This document shows positions 25,920 through 34,276 of a stretch of 36,065 nucleotides of DNA, piece after piece. The notes under the pieces were generated by a model that saw only the letters and a list, made by a program, of their open reading frames with translations, ran no database searches and was not told where the DNA came from. The translations under genes and the position numbers were made by a program. The number at the start of each line of letters is the position of its first letter. Within the stretch, counting starts at the first letter, position 1. The stretch comes from Leptospiraceae bacterium (GTDB taxonomy: Bacteria > Spirochaetota > Leptospiria > Leptospirales > Leptospiraceae), in assembly GCA_017996175.1 (NCBI GenBank), contig JAGOHK010000045.1, positions 1 to 36,065 on the forward strand, given 5' to 3'.

Positions 25920-25924
25920 TTTTT

Positions 25925-26422
25925 ATGGCACAAGATCCATCATTTGATATAGTATCTAAAGTAGAAAAAGCAGAGCTTTCCAACGCAGTTGCACAGGCAA
26001 TGACAGAAATTACAACCCGCTTTGATTTCAAAGGCTCTAAGTCAGAAATCAAAGTAGACGAAGAAAACCTAGTCATCACGTCGGACAACGAAATCAAAAT
26101 CAAACAAGTCATCGACGTTTTGATTAACAAACTCGCGAAACGTGGAATCGGACTAAAAGCATTTAACTTTGATTCCAAGATTGAAGCGGCTACTGGTAAT
26201 TCGGCGCGAATGAAAGTAAAAATCCAACAAGGTCTTGAGAAAGAACACACCAAAGAAATTGTTCGTATCATCAAAGATTCCAAACTCAAAGTCCAAGCCG
26301 CCATCATGGGCGACTACGTCCGAGTAACCGGTAAAAAGAAAGACGACTTACAAGATGTGCAAAATCTTCTCAAGAAAGGCGAGTTAGACTTCGACTTTCA
26401 TTTTACGAATTACAAGGGTTAA
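25925..26422 (+). CDS. YajQ-family nucleotide-binding protein
   Basis: 165 residues, normal size for YajQ/DUF520. The conserved beginning DPSFDIVSKVEKAELSNAV, then TRFDFKGSKSEIK, AKRGIGLKAFNFD and VRVTGKKKDDLQDVQ are all present. Members bind cyclic di-GMP or RNA, and in Xanthomonas one regulates transcription through a partner. Here a PilZ protein elsewhere in the window also suggests cyclic di-GMP signalling. AGAGG at 9 bases before the ATG overlaps the end of alaS. The 93-base gap that follows has no clear terminator. Confidence 0.93.
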   Translation: MAQDPSFDIVSKVEKAELSNAVAQAMTEITTRFDFKGSKSEIKVDEENLVITSDNEIKIKQVIDVLINKLAKRGIGLKAFNFDSKIEAATGNSARMKVKIQQGLEKEHTKEIVRIIKDSKLKVQAAIMGDYVRVTGKKKDDLQDVQNLLKKGELDFDFHFTNYKG

Positions 26423-26515
26423 ATTCTATTATGGAAAGAATTTTCTGGCGTTATGATTTTATCCCAACATGGAAATCTAAAACTTGGCTTTATTAACGTA
26501 AATATATAAAACTAT

Positions 26516-27871
26516 CTAGCTTTCCACCAAACCCATTTCACTAGCCAGAATTTCTGATTCAGGAAATCTATTGTGAAGAGCTTGGAATATTTTTGAAGAT
26601 TCCTTTTCTAAATTTAATTCACGGTAGGAAATTGCTTTTAGATACAAAACTTCCATTTGGTATTTAAAATTTCCTGACTTGGCTATTTGGATTAGAAATT
26701 TTTTATAATCCGCCTCTTGAAAATAGATTACAGACATAGAGCGATTAGCTACGTATGACATCGGGTATTTTTCGTAATAATTTGAAATATCAGTTTTTAA
26801 CTCCAAAGCAACTGTAGAGTTACATAGAAGTAAAATTTCAAATGGGGATAATAGGTAACTAGCCTCTTTTTCTTTTAAAAGAGTGTATTTTTGAATTAGC
26901 TTATTTTTTTCCGGAACATCTTTTAATTGGTCTTCAATGAACTCAAGTATGGTACTGTCTTTTCCATTCATTACATTCATCGCTTTAATCCATGTCTCGA
27001 TTTCCAGATGGGAATGGCTTTCTTTCATGTAAAAATAAAGCTGAAAGTAATTAAATGTTTGCTGATACGAATTTACAAAAATTCTTTTTTCTTCCTTTGG
27101 CAGAGCCTCAAATTTATCTGAAATTAGTTTGAAAATAGGAAAAATATTTCTAATTCCTTTTAATTCATTTTTGAAAAGTTGAAATACAATTCCTGTTAAG
27201 TCTGGATTTGCACCTGAAATCACTGCATCATATAAAAAATTTTTTTCTGATTTATCAATATCTAAAAATTTGAATTTATAGAGGAGGTTAATTACAATTT
27301 TTTCATCGCCGGTAATTACTATATTTCGGAGATCATTTTTATAAATTCCAGTTAGTATAAAAAATATATGAAATTTTAACGGTAAAATTCCTTTAGAGAG
27401 AAATTTATTTGCAATGGAAACTAAATCTGCTAGGCGATTTCTCTGGATTAAATAGGTGCTAACTAGTTCCAAAAAATCTATGTCTTCAATGAATTCTTTT
27501 TCAAAGTGACCAATAATTTTTTCAAACTTGCTAATGTTAGCTTTATCGTTCTCAGAGGCTGGTTGAATTAAGTAATTTGATTTAAACGTAATTTCTTCGA
27601 TTTTTTTAAAAAAGATTTCCCCTAGTAAATTAGTTCCAATGTATTTTTCCGGAATAAATTCCAAGTCGTACGAGTCCCTCAAACTCTGCTTGAGAGAATT
27701 TTTGATTTCCAAAAGCTCAGCTTTCAGTTTTAAACTTCTCTTTTCAGGACTTTCTATTTCTGCTGGTGGCGATACAAATACACTGTCTTCTCCAGATACA
27801 TTAATTGCGTCTAAAGATGGTTCGGAAAAGGAAATTTCTTCCCAAATAATTTTAGTTTTTTTTTCTGCCAT
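26516..27871 (-). CDS. helical-repeat protein of unknown function
   Basis: 451 residues, cytoplasmic by appearance, with no signal peptide. The first 60 residues are acidic and low in complexity. The rest is almost all helical. The C-terminal 100 residues resemble TPR units, for example YVANRSMSVIYFQEADYKKF and LYLKAISYRELNLEKESSKI followed by FQALHNRFPES. It is divergent from the lytic transglycosylase, with 56 bases between the two starts and no Shine-Dalgarno sequence at either. I do not recognise a family; a spirochete-specific protein is my guess. Confidence 0.65.
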   Translation of the reverse strand: MAEKKTKIIWEEISFSEPSLDAINVSGEDSVFVSPPAEIESPEKRSLKLKAELLEIKNSLKQSLRDSYDLEFIPEKYIGTNLLGEIFFKKIEEITFKSNYLIQPASENDKANISKFEKIIGHFEKEFIEDIDFLELVSTYLIQRNRLADLVSIANKFLSKGILPLKFHIFFILTGIYKNDLRNIVITGDEKIVINLLYKFKFLDIDKSEKNFLYDAVISGANPDLTGIVFQLFKNELKGIRNIFPIFKLISDKFEALPKEEKRIFVNSYQQTFNYFQLYFYMKESHSHLEIETWIKAMNVMNGKDSTILEFIEDQLKDVPEKNKLIQKYTLLKEKEASYLLSPFEILLLCNSTVALELKTDISNYYEKYPMSYVANRSMSVIYFQEADYKKFLIQIAKSGNFKYQMEVLYLKAISYRELNLEKESSKIFQALHNRFPESEILASEMGLVES

Positions 27872-27927
27872 AGATTGAATTCAAATAGTCAGCATTTCTA
27901 CTTTCTATTTTCTGTCATTTTTAATAC

Positions 27928-30195
27928 ATGTCCATACTAAAAACATCCATAATTTCATTCATCCTATTTTTCTCCATTGAAAATGTTTTTGCAAATGATG
28001 AAATCACTTACCTTATCAAATCCATGAGTTGGCGTAAAATCCATAGAACTCTAAATGTAGAAAATTTACCGAACGATAGTGCTGCTTATGCAATGGTTCG
28101 CTATTATGAAGAGCACAATGAAAAAAATAGTCTTAAAAATAGGTTACTCTACGGAATTGTGACAGGGAATTATCCCAAAGAACTGGGAAGACCTGAGATT
28201 AATTTTCTTTTAAGTAATCCTCTCAAAGATTCCAGGGTGATTGTTCGTTTGAGTTATATGAAGTTATACCGTGAGTTTACCAAACAGAAACTTCTGACTG
28301 ATTCTGAGAAAATTATTTTTTTGCAGAAATATACCTTAGATAATGACCCAGTAGTGATTCGCGCCCTAGAAGAAATATTAAAAATTCATATTGACCTAAA
28401 AGAATTTGATCAGGTAACTAAGAAAATAGATTCCTTAACCGAAGAAGAAAAAAAATATTCCCTGATACCAGATATTCGGTATCTATATGCTGTTAGCCTG
28501 AACAAACTTGGTAAACAAGAAGAAGCAAAAAAAAACTATCTCACTATTTTATTTGATAAACGAGCATCTTCCCAAGTTAGAAAAAAAGTAGTTTCCGGTT
28601 TAAAAGAAATGAATGATGACTTGGTTTCTTTTTTAACCAAAGAAGAACTTTCCTATTCTGTAAATCTACTTCCGATTAAAGAACAGCGGCTAATTGCAAA
28701 TAAAAAAATATTTTCTAATTCAGAGTCCTATTCTAACGAACAAGTAGTAAAAAATCTTACTATTTTCTTTTTAAATACTACCGGTTTTAACGTACTACCA
28801 TTTTTAAAAACCAATAGCAGTGTATTAAAAAAGGAAGAAACTTTCCTTGCAAGTATTGCAGAAGATTTAATTAATAAGAAAGAATTTGGAAGCGCCCTAG
28901 AATTACAAAATTTATATTTAAAAAATTCGATCGTTCCTTTAGTGCAAAAAAATTATTCTAGAATTTATCGAAAATATAAGATGGATGATAAATATTTTGC
29001 AAGTTTGCTTGAGTATTTAAAATTAAATCCTTATGATTTACGTTCTCATGATTTGATGATTGACTTTTTAGCAAGTTCCAATTCCAGATCCATCTCTTAT
29101 ATGCCTGATGAATACTGGAATCGTGCTATCGAGGCTATTCCTAATTTACCCGTGAAGGGAAGACTAATCTATTGGTATTTACGATATTTACGTTATAAAG
29201 GAGAAAAGGATAAGTTAAAGTTCATTTTAAATTCCTATTACTCCTATTGCCCCGGATCTTATTATACTGCCGTTATTTCGGAAGAGTTTGCTAGTGATAT
29301 AAGCACATTAGCCGCTATTGAAAATCCTACATCAAACAAAGAAACTATTTTTAAATTTTTATCTGTTCACAATAATACAGATTATGCAAAAACATTGGCG
29401 GGGCATAATTTAAGTTTTGCTTATTACAAAGATTCTCCAGAACTTGGAACGCGTTTGGCGAATGCCCATGTAAAACTAGAAAATCAAAAATCTCTAATGC
29501 TAGCAGTTGAATATTTAAAAGTAGGCGAGTTTGACCGTGCTATTTATTTACTGGATGAGTATGCATTTAAAAATAATTTTACAGAGAACGAAAGATTCGA
29601 GATGTATGTGGGAGCGGGGGATATTAGTAAAAATACTTATCTTTCTTTATTCTATACCAGACAGTTGATGAAGAATCTAAAAATCCCAGATGACCCCTTA
29701 TTGTTACCACTATCAATTACTTCTCGACTTTACCCTAGACCTCACCTAGATATTGTCAGGGAAAGTGCAAAAGAGTTTTCGGTCGATGAGGATATAGTGT
29801 ATGCCATTATGCGCCAAGAGTCTTTCTTTAGGGAAAATGCTATTTCTCCGTCAAACGCTCGGGGGTTAATGCAAGTTATGCCTGCAACGGGAAGAATTAT
29901 TGCAAAGAAATTAAAAGTAGAAAATTATTCTCTGCATGATCCTGAGGTTTCTATAAAATTTGGAACTAAGTTTATTGCCGATCTTTTAAATTCTTATGGT
30001 GCATTAAAATGGGCTTCGATTGCTTACAATGGCGGTCCAGGGAATCTCAGGAAGTGGAAACGAAATCACTATATGAATGATTTTAATCATTTCCTAGAGG
30101 AATTACCTTCAAAAGAGTCAAGGGATTATTGTAGAATTATCATTTCAAATTATATTAATTATAAGGTGATACGAAAGTTAGAAGGAAAGAATTAA
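27928..30195 (+). CDS. soluble lytic murein transglycosylase (Slt70-like)
   Basis: 755 residues. A signal peptide at about 5-22 (TSIISFILFFSIENVFAN) is followed by a long helical superhelix to about 610 and then a C-terminal SLT domain. The catalytic Glu631 lies in YAIMRQESFF. Downstream come the family motifs SPSNARGLMQVMPATGRIIA, KFGTKFIADLLN and ASIAYNGGPGNLRKW. It cleaves peptidoglycan with formation of 1,6-anhydro sugars in the periplasm. The long N-terminal part matches the Slt70 doughnut architecture. Its start has no ribosome binding site. Confidence 0.93.
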   Translation: MSILKTSIISFILFFSIENVFANDEITYLIKSMSWRKIHRTLNVENLPNDSAAYAMVRYYEEHNEKNSLKNRLLYGIVTGNYPKELGRPEINFLLSNPLKDSRVIVRLSYMKLYREFTKQKLLTDSEKIIFLQKYTLDNDPVVIRALEEILKIHIDLKEFDQVTKKIDSLTEEEKKYSLIPDIRYLYAVSLNKLGKQEEAKKNYLTILFDKRASSQVRKKVVSGLKEMNDDLVSFLTKEELSYSVNLLPIKEQRLIANKKIFSNSESYSNEQVVKNLTIFFLNTTGFNVLPFLKTNSSVLKKEETFLASIAEDLINKKEFGSALELQNLYLKNSIVPLVQKNYSRIYRKYKMDDKYFASLLEYLKLNPYDLRSHDLMIDFLASSNSRSISYMPDEYWNRAIEAIPNLPVKGRLIYWYLRYLRYKGEKDKLKFILNSYYSYCPGSYYTAVISEEFASDISTLAAIENPTSNKETIFKFLSVHNNTDYAKTLAGHNLSFAYYKDSPELGTRLANAHVKLENQKSLMLAVEYLKVGEFDRAIYLLDEYAFKNNFTENERFEMYVGAGDISKNTYLSLFYTRQLMKNLKIPDDPLLLPLSITSRLYPRPHLDIVRESAKEFSVDEDIVYAIMRQESFFRENAISPSNARGLMQVMPATGRIIAKKLKVENYSLHDPEVSIKFGTKFIADLLNSYGALKWASIAYNGGPGNLRKWKRNHYMNDFNHFLEELPSKESRDYCRIIISNYINYKVIRKLEGKN

Positions 30196-30410
30196 ACAGG
30201 CTTGACAGGTTCTTGAATTAAATCTTTTGCTATTCCAAGGACATTGCAAAAGAGGGTAAAGTAAAAAATGCCTTGCAGAGACATTGAGGTTAATAATATA
30301 TTAGATGCTACAGTAATATGATTTGAATTGCTAACGTTTATATATTTGAAAAAACCAATAAGCTCTTTGTTTCTCTTTGCTATTTTTTTACAGAGTTTTC
30401 TTTTAACGTA
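30192..30410 (-). other. possible gene remnant in the gap after the transglycosylase
   Basis: On the minus strand one frame is open for about 73 codons, ending in a TAA at 30192-30194 that overlaps the transglycosylase stop. It reads protein-like near its end: SMSLQGIFYFTLFCNVLGIA, then KDLIQEPVKPV, resembling a membrane helix and tail. The only ATG, at 30284, would give 30 residues and has no ribosome binding site. It could be a decayed gene, a small membrane peptide or chance. The lipoprotein promoter must lie in this same gap. Confidence 0.25.
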
Positions 30411-30437
30411 GTCCTACAAAAAAACTAGGAGAATTTC

Positions 30438-30884
30438 ATGACCAAAAAAATTACAATTAGCTTATTACTTGCGGTTGCTTTAACACTTTCTTTCTGCGGT
30501 AAAAAAGAAGAGCCAAAAACAGAACCTGCTGCAACAACTACAGAAACTACAACTTCTACTACAACTACAGCAGATGCTGGTTTGGCTGGACAAATAAAAG
30601 CATACGAAGACTTTGTTACAAAGTTCTGTGCCTTAACAGACAAAATGAAAGGAGCAAGTAAAGTAGAAAAGGCTGCCCTATCTGCTGAATTTGCAAAAGA
30701 CAGCTCAAATTTGAAAACTCTACAAACAGATTTAGCTGCTGCAAAAGCATCAGACAATGAGAAAGCACAAATAGCTGCTGCTTCTAAGAAAGCTGCAGAT
30801 TGTGCCGCTGCTGCAAATAGTTCATCTTCCTCTGCACCATCTGCTCCTGCTCTTCCAGCAAAACCATCCATTCCAGGAATGTAA
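30438..30884 (+). CDS. small Ala/Thr-rich lipoprotein
   Basis: 148 residues. The signal peptide KKITISLLLAVALTLSF ends at Cys20 in a loose lipobox (LSFC) of the kind spirochetes accept. A flexible linker follows: KKEEPKTEPAATTTETTTST. After it come helical segments with two Cys (KFCALTD, AADCAAAAN) that could form a disulfide, and a Ser/Ala/Pro-rich tail. AGGAG lies 8 to 9 bases before the ATG. The charge after Cys (KKEE) does not clearly decide inner or outer membrane. The codon pattern is biased to GCT/GCA and ACT/ACA. No function is known, and the gene stands alone. Confidence 0.85.
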   Translation: MTKKITISLLLAVALTLSFCGKKEEPKTEPAATTTETTTSTTTTADAGLAGQIKAYEDFVTKFCALTDKMKGASKVEKAALSAEFAKDSSNLKTLQTDLAAAKASDNEKAQIAAASKKAADCAAAANSSSSSAPSAPALPAKPSIPGM

Positions 30885-30891
30885 TGGTTTC

Positions 30892-30926
30892 TGAATTCAA
30901 CTAGATAGATTATCTAGTTGAATTCA
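30892..30926. terminator. perfect 16-bp hairpin between convergent genes
   Basis: TGAATTCAACTAGATA (30892-30907), loop GAT, and its exact reverse complement (30911-30926). It lies 8 bases after the lipoprotein stop, and its far end contains the TGA stop of the convergent pabB-pabC gene (30924-30926). There is no U tract, so it is a structural terminator candidate serving both directions or an mRNA 3'-end stabiliser. Confidence 0.6.
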
Positions 30927-32717
30927 TAGGATAACTCTCATTATCCCTCGAACTGAATTGCAGATATAAATTTTTTCTGCTGATTCTAAGTCAGGAATAG
31001 TGAGAGTTTTTTCTTTTATCTTTCCCTTTCTTATTAAATATTCTCGCATAACACCGGGTAGTGCTCCAGATGAAATTGGTGGTGTAAAATAATTTCCATT
31101 TGATTTTATAAATAGATTATAAATAGAGGTTTCTACTATTTCATTTTTTTCATTTAAAAAAACGTAATCCTTTAAATTTTTATCCAATGCTTTTTTGTAT
31201 TCTGTAGTATAAAACAGTCGGTTAGTTGTTTTATGAATTTGAAAGATATTTTCTGAATCAATTTTTTTGTGGTTAATTGCTATTTTCCCTACTTCTTTTT
31301 TTGTTTTTGTTATACTGGAATGTTCTAGGTGAATTTCGCCAGAGCGTGAAAGTAGAAGACGTACTTTAAATCTAGAGATTTTTTTTTCGCTTTCTAATTC
31401 TAATTTTAGGAAGTCAAGTGAACGCAATATTTTTTCTCTATCGAATAAAAATCCAAAGAAACTTGCTGAGGATTCCAATCTAATTAAATGAAGATTTAAA
31501 AAGTAAAAAATTCCATTTTTTAAGAGGATACTCTCGATTAATTCGAAATGCATTGTGTTCTGTAAAAATCTTTGTTTTAGAAGACATTCTTTGTATTCAT
31601 TTTCGGGAATAGAATCCCAGACGATTCCACTTCCGATTCCCATTTTCCCTACATTGTTTTGAATTTCGATTGTTCTAATTGCTATATTAAAAATAGATTC
31701 ATCTTTGGAAATAAATCCTATTGCTCCCGTATATACACCTCGCTGTGAGGACTCAAGGTCGCGAATGATTTGCATGGTTTTAAATTTGGGAGCACCCGTG
31801 ATAGATCCACCCGGAAAAATTGCTCTGAACAACTCAAAGTAACTCAATTTTTTTTTTAGCTTGGACTTTACGGTAGATGTCATTTGAAAAAGAGTTTCAT
31901 ATTCTTCGACTTCTAATAATCTCTCAACTTTGACAGAGCCAATTTCCGAAACTTTGCTTAAATCATTTCGGATTAAATCAACTATCATACTATTTTCTGC
32001 TTTGATTTTACTATCTGATTTAAATTCCCTGATTTTTATTTCATCGTCTAATCGTGAGTTTCCTCTTTGGATTGTTCCTTTCATGGGACGCATTAGGATA
32101 TTGTCTTTTTCTCGTTTAAAAAAAAGTTCCGGCGAAAAGGATAATAGCATTTTACTTCCATCATTGATTATGGCAGAATAGGAAACTTTTTGGGTGAACT
32201 TTAATGCATTGTAAAATGATGGCAAATCTCCATTTACCGTAAAATGTAATGGGAATGTAAAGTTTACTTGATACGTTTCTCCACATCGTATATGCTCGAG
32301 AATAGTTTCAATTTTTTTCTTATAAATTTTTTCTGAGAATGCGAAAGATAATTTCTCAATACTAAAATCCTTCTTACTAAAATTGTATGCGCTCGGTGCA
32401 CTTGCATTTTGTATAACTGGGTTTTTATATACTCCAAACCAAACCAACGGAAAGTTGAATCTTTCCTTTTCATAAATTCTTCTGAAATAAGTCTCAAATA
32501 AATAGCCAGCTTCATAGCCAATATAACCGGCAAGATAGTATCCTTGGTTTGTATAAAATTCAACTCGTTTTAAAACAATCTCCACCTCTGCGAGAGTATA
32601 GGCAATCAGTAGTTCTACGGGGTTTAAAAATAAAATATTCCGAAAATCTTCTTCTTTTATTAGATTGGTTTCTAAAAAAATAGAATTTGCGTTATTCCAG
32701 ATTGAGTTTGAGTTCAT
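30924..32717 (-). CDS. pabBC: PabB-PabC fusion: aminodeoxychorismate synthase component I and lyase
   Basis: 597 residues from the ATG at 32717, chosen because AAAGGAAAC precedes it; the frame extends 15 residues further without support. The first 390 or so residues are a chorismate-binding domain with KAENSMIVDLIRNDLSKV, FPGGSITGAPKFKTMQIIRD and YTGAIGFISKDESIFNIAIR. The remaining 200 or so are a class IV aminotransferase-fold lyase with HLIRLESSASFFGF, the PLP-Lys region HKTTNRLFYTTEY and NEIVETSIYNLFI, then SGALPGVMREYL. Together they turn chorismate into 4-aminobenzoate for folate. The glutaminase subunit PabA is not in the window. Its upstream region overlaps that of the divergent PilZ gene. 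Confidence 0.93.
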   Translation of the reverse strand: MNSNSIWNNANSIFLETNLIKEEDFRNILFLNPVELLIAYTLAEVEIVLKRVEFYTNQGYYLAGYIGYEAGYLFETYFRRIYEKERFNFPLVWFGVYKNPVIQNASAPSAYNFSKKDFSIEKLSFAFSEKIYKKKIETILEHIRCGETYQVNFTFPLHFTVNGDLPSFYNALKFTQKVSYSAIINDGSKMLLSFSPELFFKREKDNILMRPMKGTIQRGNSRLDDEIKIREFKSDSKIKAENSMIVDLIRNDLSKVSEIGSVKVERLLEVEEYETLFQMTSTVKSKLKKKLSYFELFRAIFPGGSITGAPKFKTMQIIRDLESSQRGVYTGAIGFISKDESIFNIAIRTIEIQNNVGKMGIGSGIVWDSIPENEYKECLLKQRFLQNTMHFELIESILLKNGIFYFLNLHLIRLESSASFFGFLFDREKILRSLDFLKLELESEKKISRFKVRLLLSRSGEIHLEHSSITKTKKEVGKIAINHKKIDSENIFQIHKTTNRLFYTTEYKKALDKNLKDYVFLNEKNEIVETSIYNLFIKSNGNYFTPPISSGALPGVMREYLIRKGKIKEKTLTIPDLESAEKIYICNSVRGIMRVIL

Positions 32718-32755
32718 GTTTCCTTTCAAATTATTTTTTGGTATAAAAAAGTATA

Positions 32756-32782
32756 TTGACAAAATTTGAAAAGAGGTATAAT
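32756..32782 (+). promoter_or_regulatory. sigma-70 promoter of the PilZ gene
   Basis: Both boxes are exact consensus: TTGACA (32756-32761) and TATAAT (32777-32782). The spacer is 15 bases, shorter than the optimal 17, which would weaken it. It lies 28 bases upstream of the supported PilZ ATG and 39 bases from the divergent pabBC start. Confidence 0.7.
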
Positions 32783-32809
32783 GAGCGAAAATTTTTCACG
32801 GGGGATTTT

Positions 32810-33202
32810 ATGGCAGAAGCAAGACAATTATTCAATCAATCTTTTACGGTTTTTGATCCAAAGAAACAGAAGCGCAAAAAAGCAAGAGTGCGTTTAAATA
32901 CACCGGGGGCTTTTTACTTAAATACGAATAAACAGCGACTTACAAATTGCCATTTGGTAGATTTAGGAACCGGCGGGTTGACCATCCAAGTTGGAAGTCC
33001 TCTTTATATTGGAGATAGAATCACAGTGGAATTTCAATTAAATAGTCAGGTTTTAAAAATTTCAGGGGTAGTTGCAAGAGCAACAGGAAAAGACTATGTA
33101 GTGCGCTATGAAGAGTTACCACCGTTTGAATCAGAGGTTATTCAAGATTATATCCACAAAGTTTTTTTTAGAGATGAGAAGAACAAAGATAAACCTAGGT
33201 GA
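32810..33202 (+). CDS. PilZ-domain protein
   Basis: 130 residues from the ATG at 32810, which has GGGGGA 5 bases upstream; the frame runs 18 codons further back but only across the promoter. The PilZ domain covers about residues 18-120. The arginine motif region is KRKKARVRLNTPG. The second motif reads DLGTGGL where cyclic di-GMP binders usually have D/NxSxxG, so Thr replaces Ser. RITVEFQLNSQVLKISGVVA and YVVRYEELPP complete the barrel. It is a probable cyclic di-GMP receptor, with the Ser-to-Thr change as a caution. It stands alone. Confidence 0.85.
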   Translation: MAEARQLFNQSFTVFDPKKQKRKKARVRLNTPGAFYLNTNKQRLTNCHLVDLGTGGLTIQVGSPLYIGDRITVEFQLNSQVLKISGVVARATGKDYVVRYEELPPFESEVIQDYIHKVFFRDEKNKDKPR

Positions 33203-33277
33203 GTTCATTGATAATTTCTGAATTGAAGAAGTTAGAAAAAAATTTAAACTGATGGTAAACGAAAAAGGAAATTAATA

Positions 33278-33325
33278 AAAACTAAAGCTAAATTGAGAAT
33301 ATTAGAAAAAGCTAATCAATTAATA
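33278..33325 (+). repeat. dispersed 48-base repeat, copy 2
   Basis: Matches 7997-8044 at 42 of 48 bases. Here the strong hairpin that overlaps the end of copy 1 is lost, and the frame ends at TAA just after it. The surrounding 33203-33434 gap otherwise shows only AT-rich DNA and the upstream region of the hydratase gene. Confidence 0.55.
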
Positions 33326-33434
33326 TAAAAAATTCTTTTCCTATAATCTTTTCAAACCTAAAACAATTTTAATACACCCGACGAATTTCTTTTTAATTCT
33401 TGTCAAAAAGTCACATTTCAAAGATTTTAATTTC

Positions 33435-33872
33435 ATGCTTTACTTTGAAGATTTAGAAATTGGACAGAAGTTCGAGTTGGGTAAATACCAAGTTACAAAA
33501 GAAGAAATCATTCGATTCGCAAAAGAATTTGACCCACAACCATTTCATATTGATGAAGAGGCTGCCAAGTCTTCTATCTACGGCTCTCTCATTGCCAGTG
33601 GTTGGCATACCAATTCTATTTACATGAAACTATTCGTTGAAACCATGATGACAAAAGCGGCTGGAATGGGCTCACCCGGACTCGACGAACTTCGTTGGAA
33701 AAAACCTGTTTTCCCAAACGACACTCTCACTGGATTATTTACCATTCTCGAAAAAAAACCATTTCGTGGTAACTTGGGATTAATCAAAGCAAGTAACGAT
33801 CTCTTAAACCAAGACGGGAAAGTGGTTTTGAACTTTGTGGGCTTAATGCTATTTGCGAAGAAACCTGTTTGA
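33435..33872 (+). CDS. MaoC-like (R)-enoyl-CoA hydratase family protein
   Basis: 145 residues, a single hot-dog fold. The hydratase signature is intact: FAKEFDPQPFHIDEEAAKSS, with the Asp and His of DPQPFHID as catalytic pair, then YGSLIASGWHT. LRWKKPVFPNDTLTGLFTIL is the usual second half. It hydrates or dehydrates acyl-CoA or related thioesters; the substrate is unknown. There is no ribosome binding site before the ATG, and TTGTCA lies at about 33398. No fatty-acid genes are adjacent. Confidence 0.9.
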   Translation: MLYFEDLEIGQKFELGKYQVTKEEIIRFAKEFDPQPFHIDEEAAKSSIYGSLIASGWHTNSIYMKLFVETMMTKAAGMGSPGLDELRWKKPVFPNDTLTGLFTILEKKPFRGNLGLIKASNDLLNQDGKVVLNFVGLMLFAKKPV

Positions 33873-33878
33873 AAGATT

Positions 33879-33897
33879 ACCACCGATGAACACGGAT
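33879..33897. repeat. dispersed ACCACSGATGRACACGGAT repeat, copy 2
   Basis: 17 of 19 bases match 6585-6603, in the same orientation. It begins 6 bases after the hydratase stop. Confidence 0.5.
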
Positions 33898-34003
33898 GGT
33901 TTGGAATTGAGTTAATATAGATGTTTAATATAGAGATAGGGTTTATAACTAAATCTGGTTTATTGTATTTTCTGCTTTGGAATTTATTCTTTAAAATCGG
34001 TAT

Positions 34004-34237
34004 ATGAGAAATTCGTTTAAAATTTTATTCTTTATGATGCTTCTCCTAGCATTACATGGAATTGTCGGTAAGGAAACAGTCAAGGCATTAGATTCAAAGA
34101 ATGCAAAAGAATCTAAAAATGAGTCATCTAATTTAATTCAAAAAGATAAAAGTTATAATTTTTTCATAGGTGTAACTGCAAGCCGATTTCGGGATTACAC
34201 ACGCTTGACTGTTACTTTAACTTTTCAGCAGGTTTAG
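34004..34237 (+). CDS. tiny exported protein of unknown function
   Basis: 77 residues. A hydrophobic N-terminus (KILFFMMLLLALHGIVG, about 6-22) looks like a signal peptide or anchor. A Lys/Ser/Asn-rich linker follows, then a short end that could be beta-structured: FFIGVTASRFRDYTRLTVTL. The start lacks a ribosome binding site. The SpoIIE-type phosphatase begins 39 bases later, so it may be a small partner. It could also be the stub of a larger decayed gene. No family was recognised. Confidence 0.5.
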   Translation: MRNSFKILFFMMLLLALHGIVGKETVKALDSKNAKESKNESSNLIQKDKSYNFFIGVTASRFRDYTRLTVTLTFQQV

Positions 34238-34276
34238 CATTTTGAGATTAATAGCAATTAAACGGAAGTCTTTTTT

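Noticed and set aside
26431..26496. 21-codon ORF after yajQ (begins MERIFWRYD)
   Set aside because: Too short, no well-spaced ribosome binding site and no recognisable match; it may be a remnant but cannot be supported.
30425..30871. A 148-codon open frame on the minus strand opposite the lipoprotein
   Set aside because: Its Ala/Val/Ser-rich translation is the mirror of the GCA/GCT and ACT/ACA codon runs of the lipoprotein, which itself has a signal peptide, lipobox and ribosome binding site.
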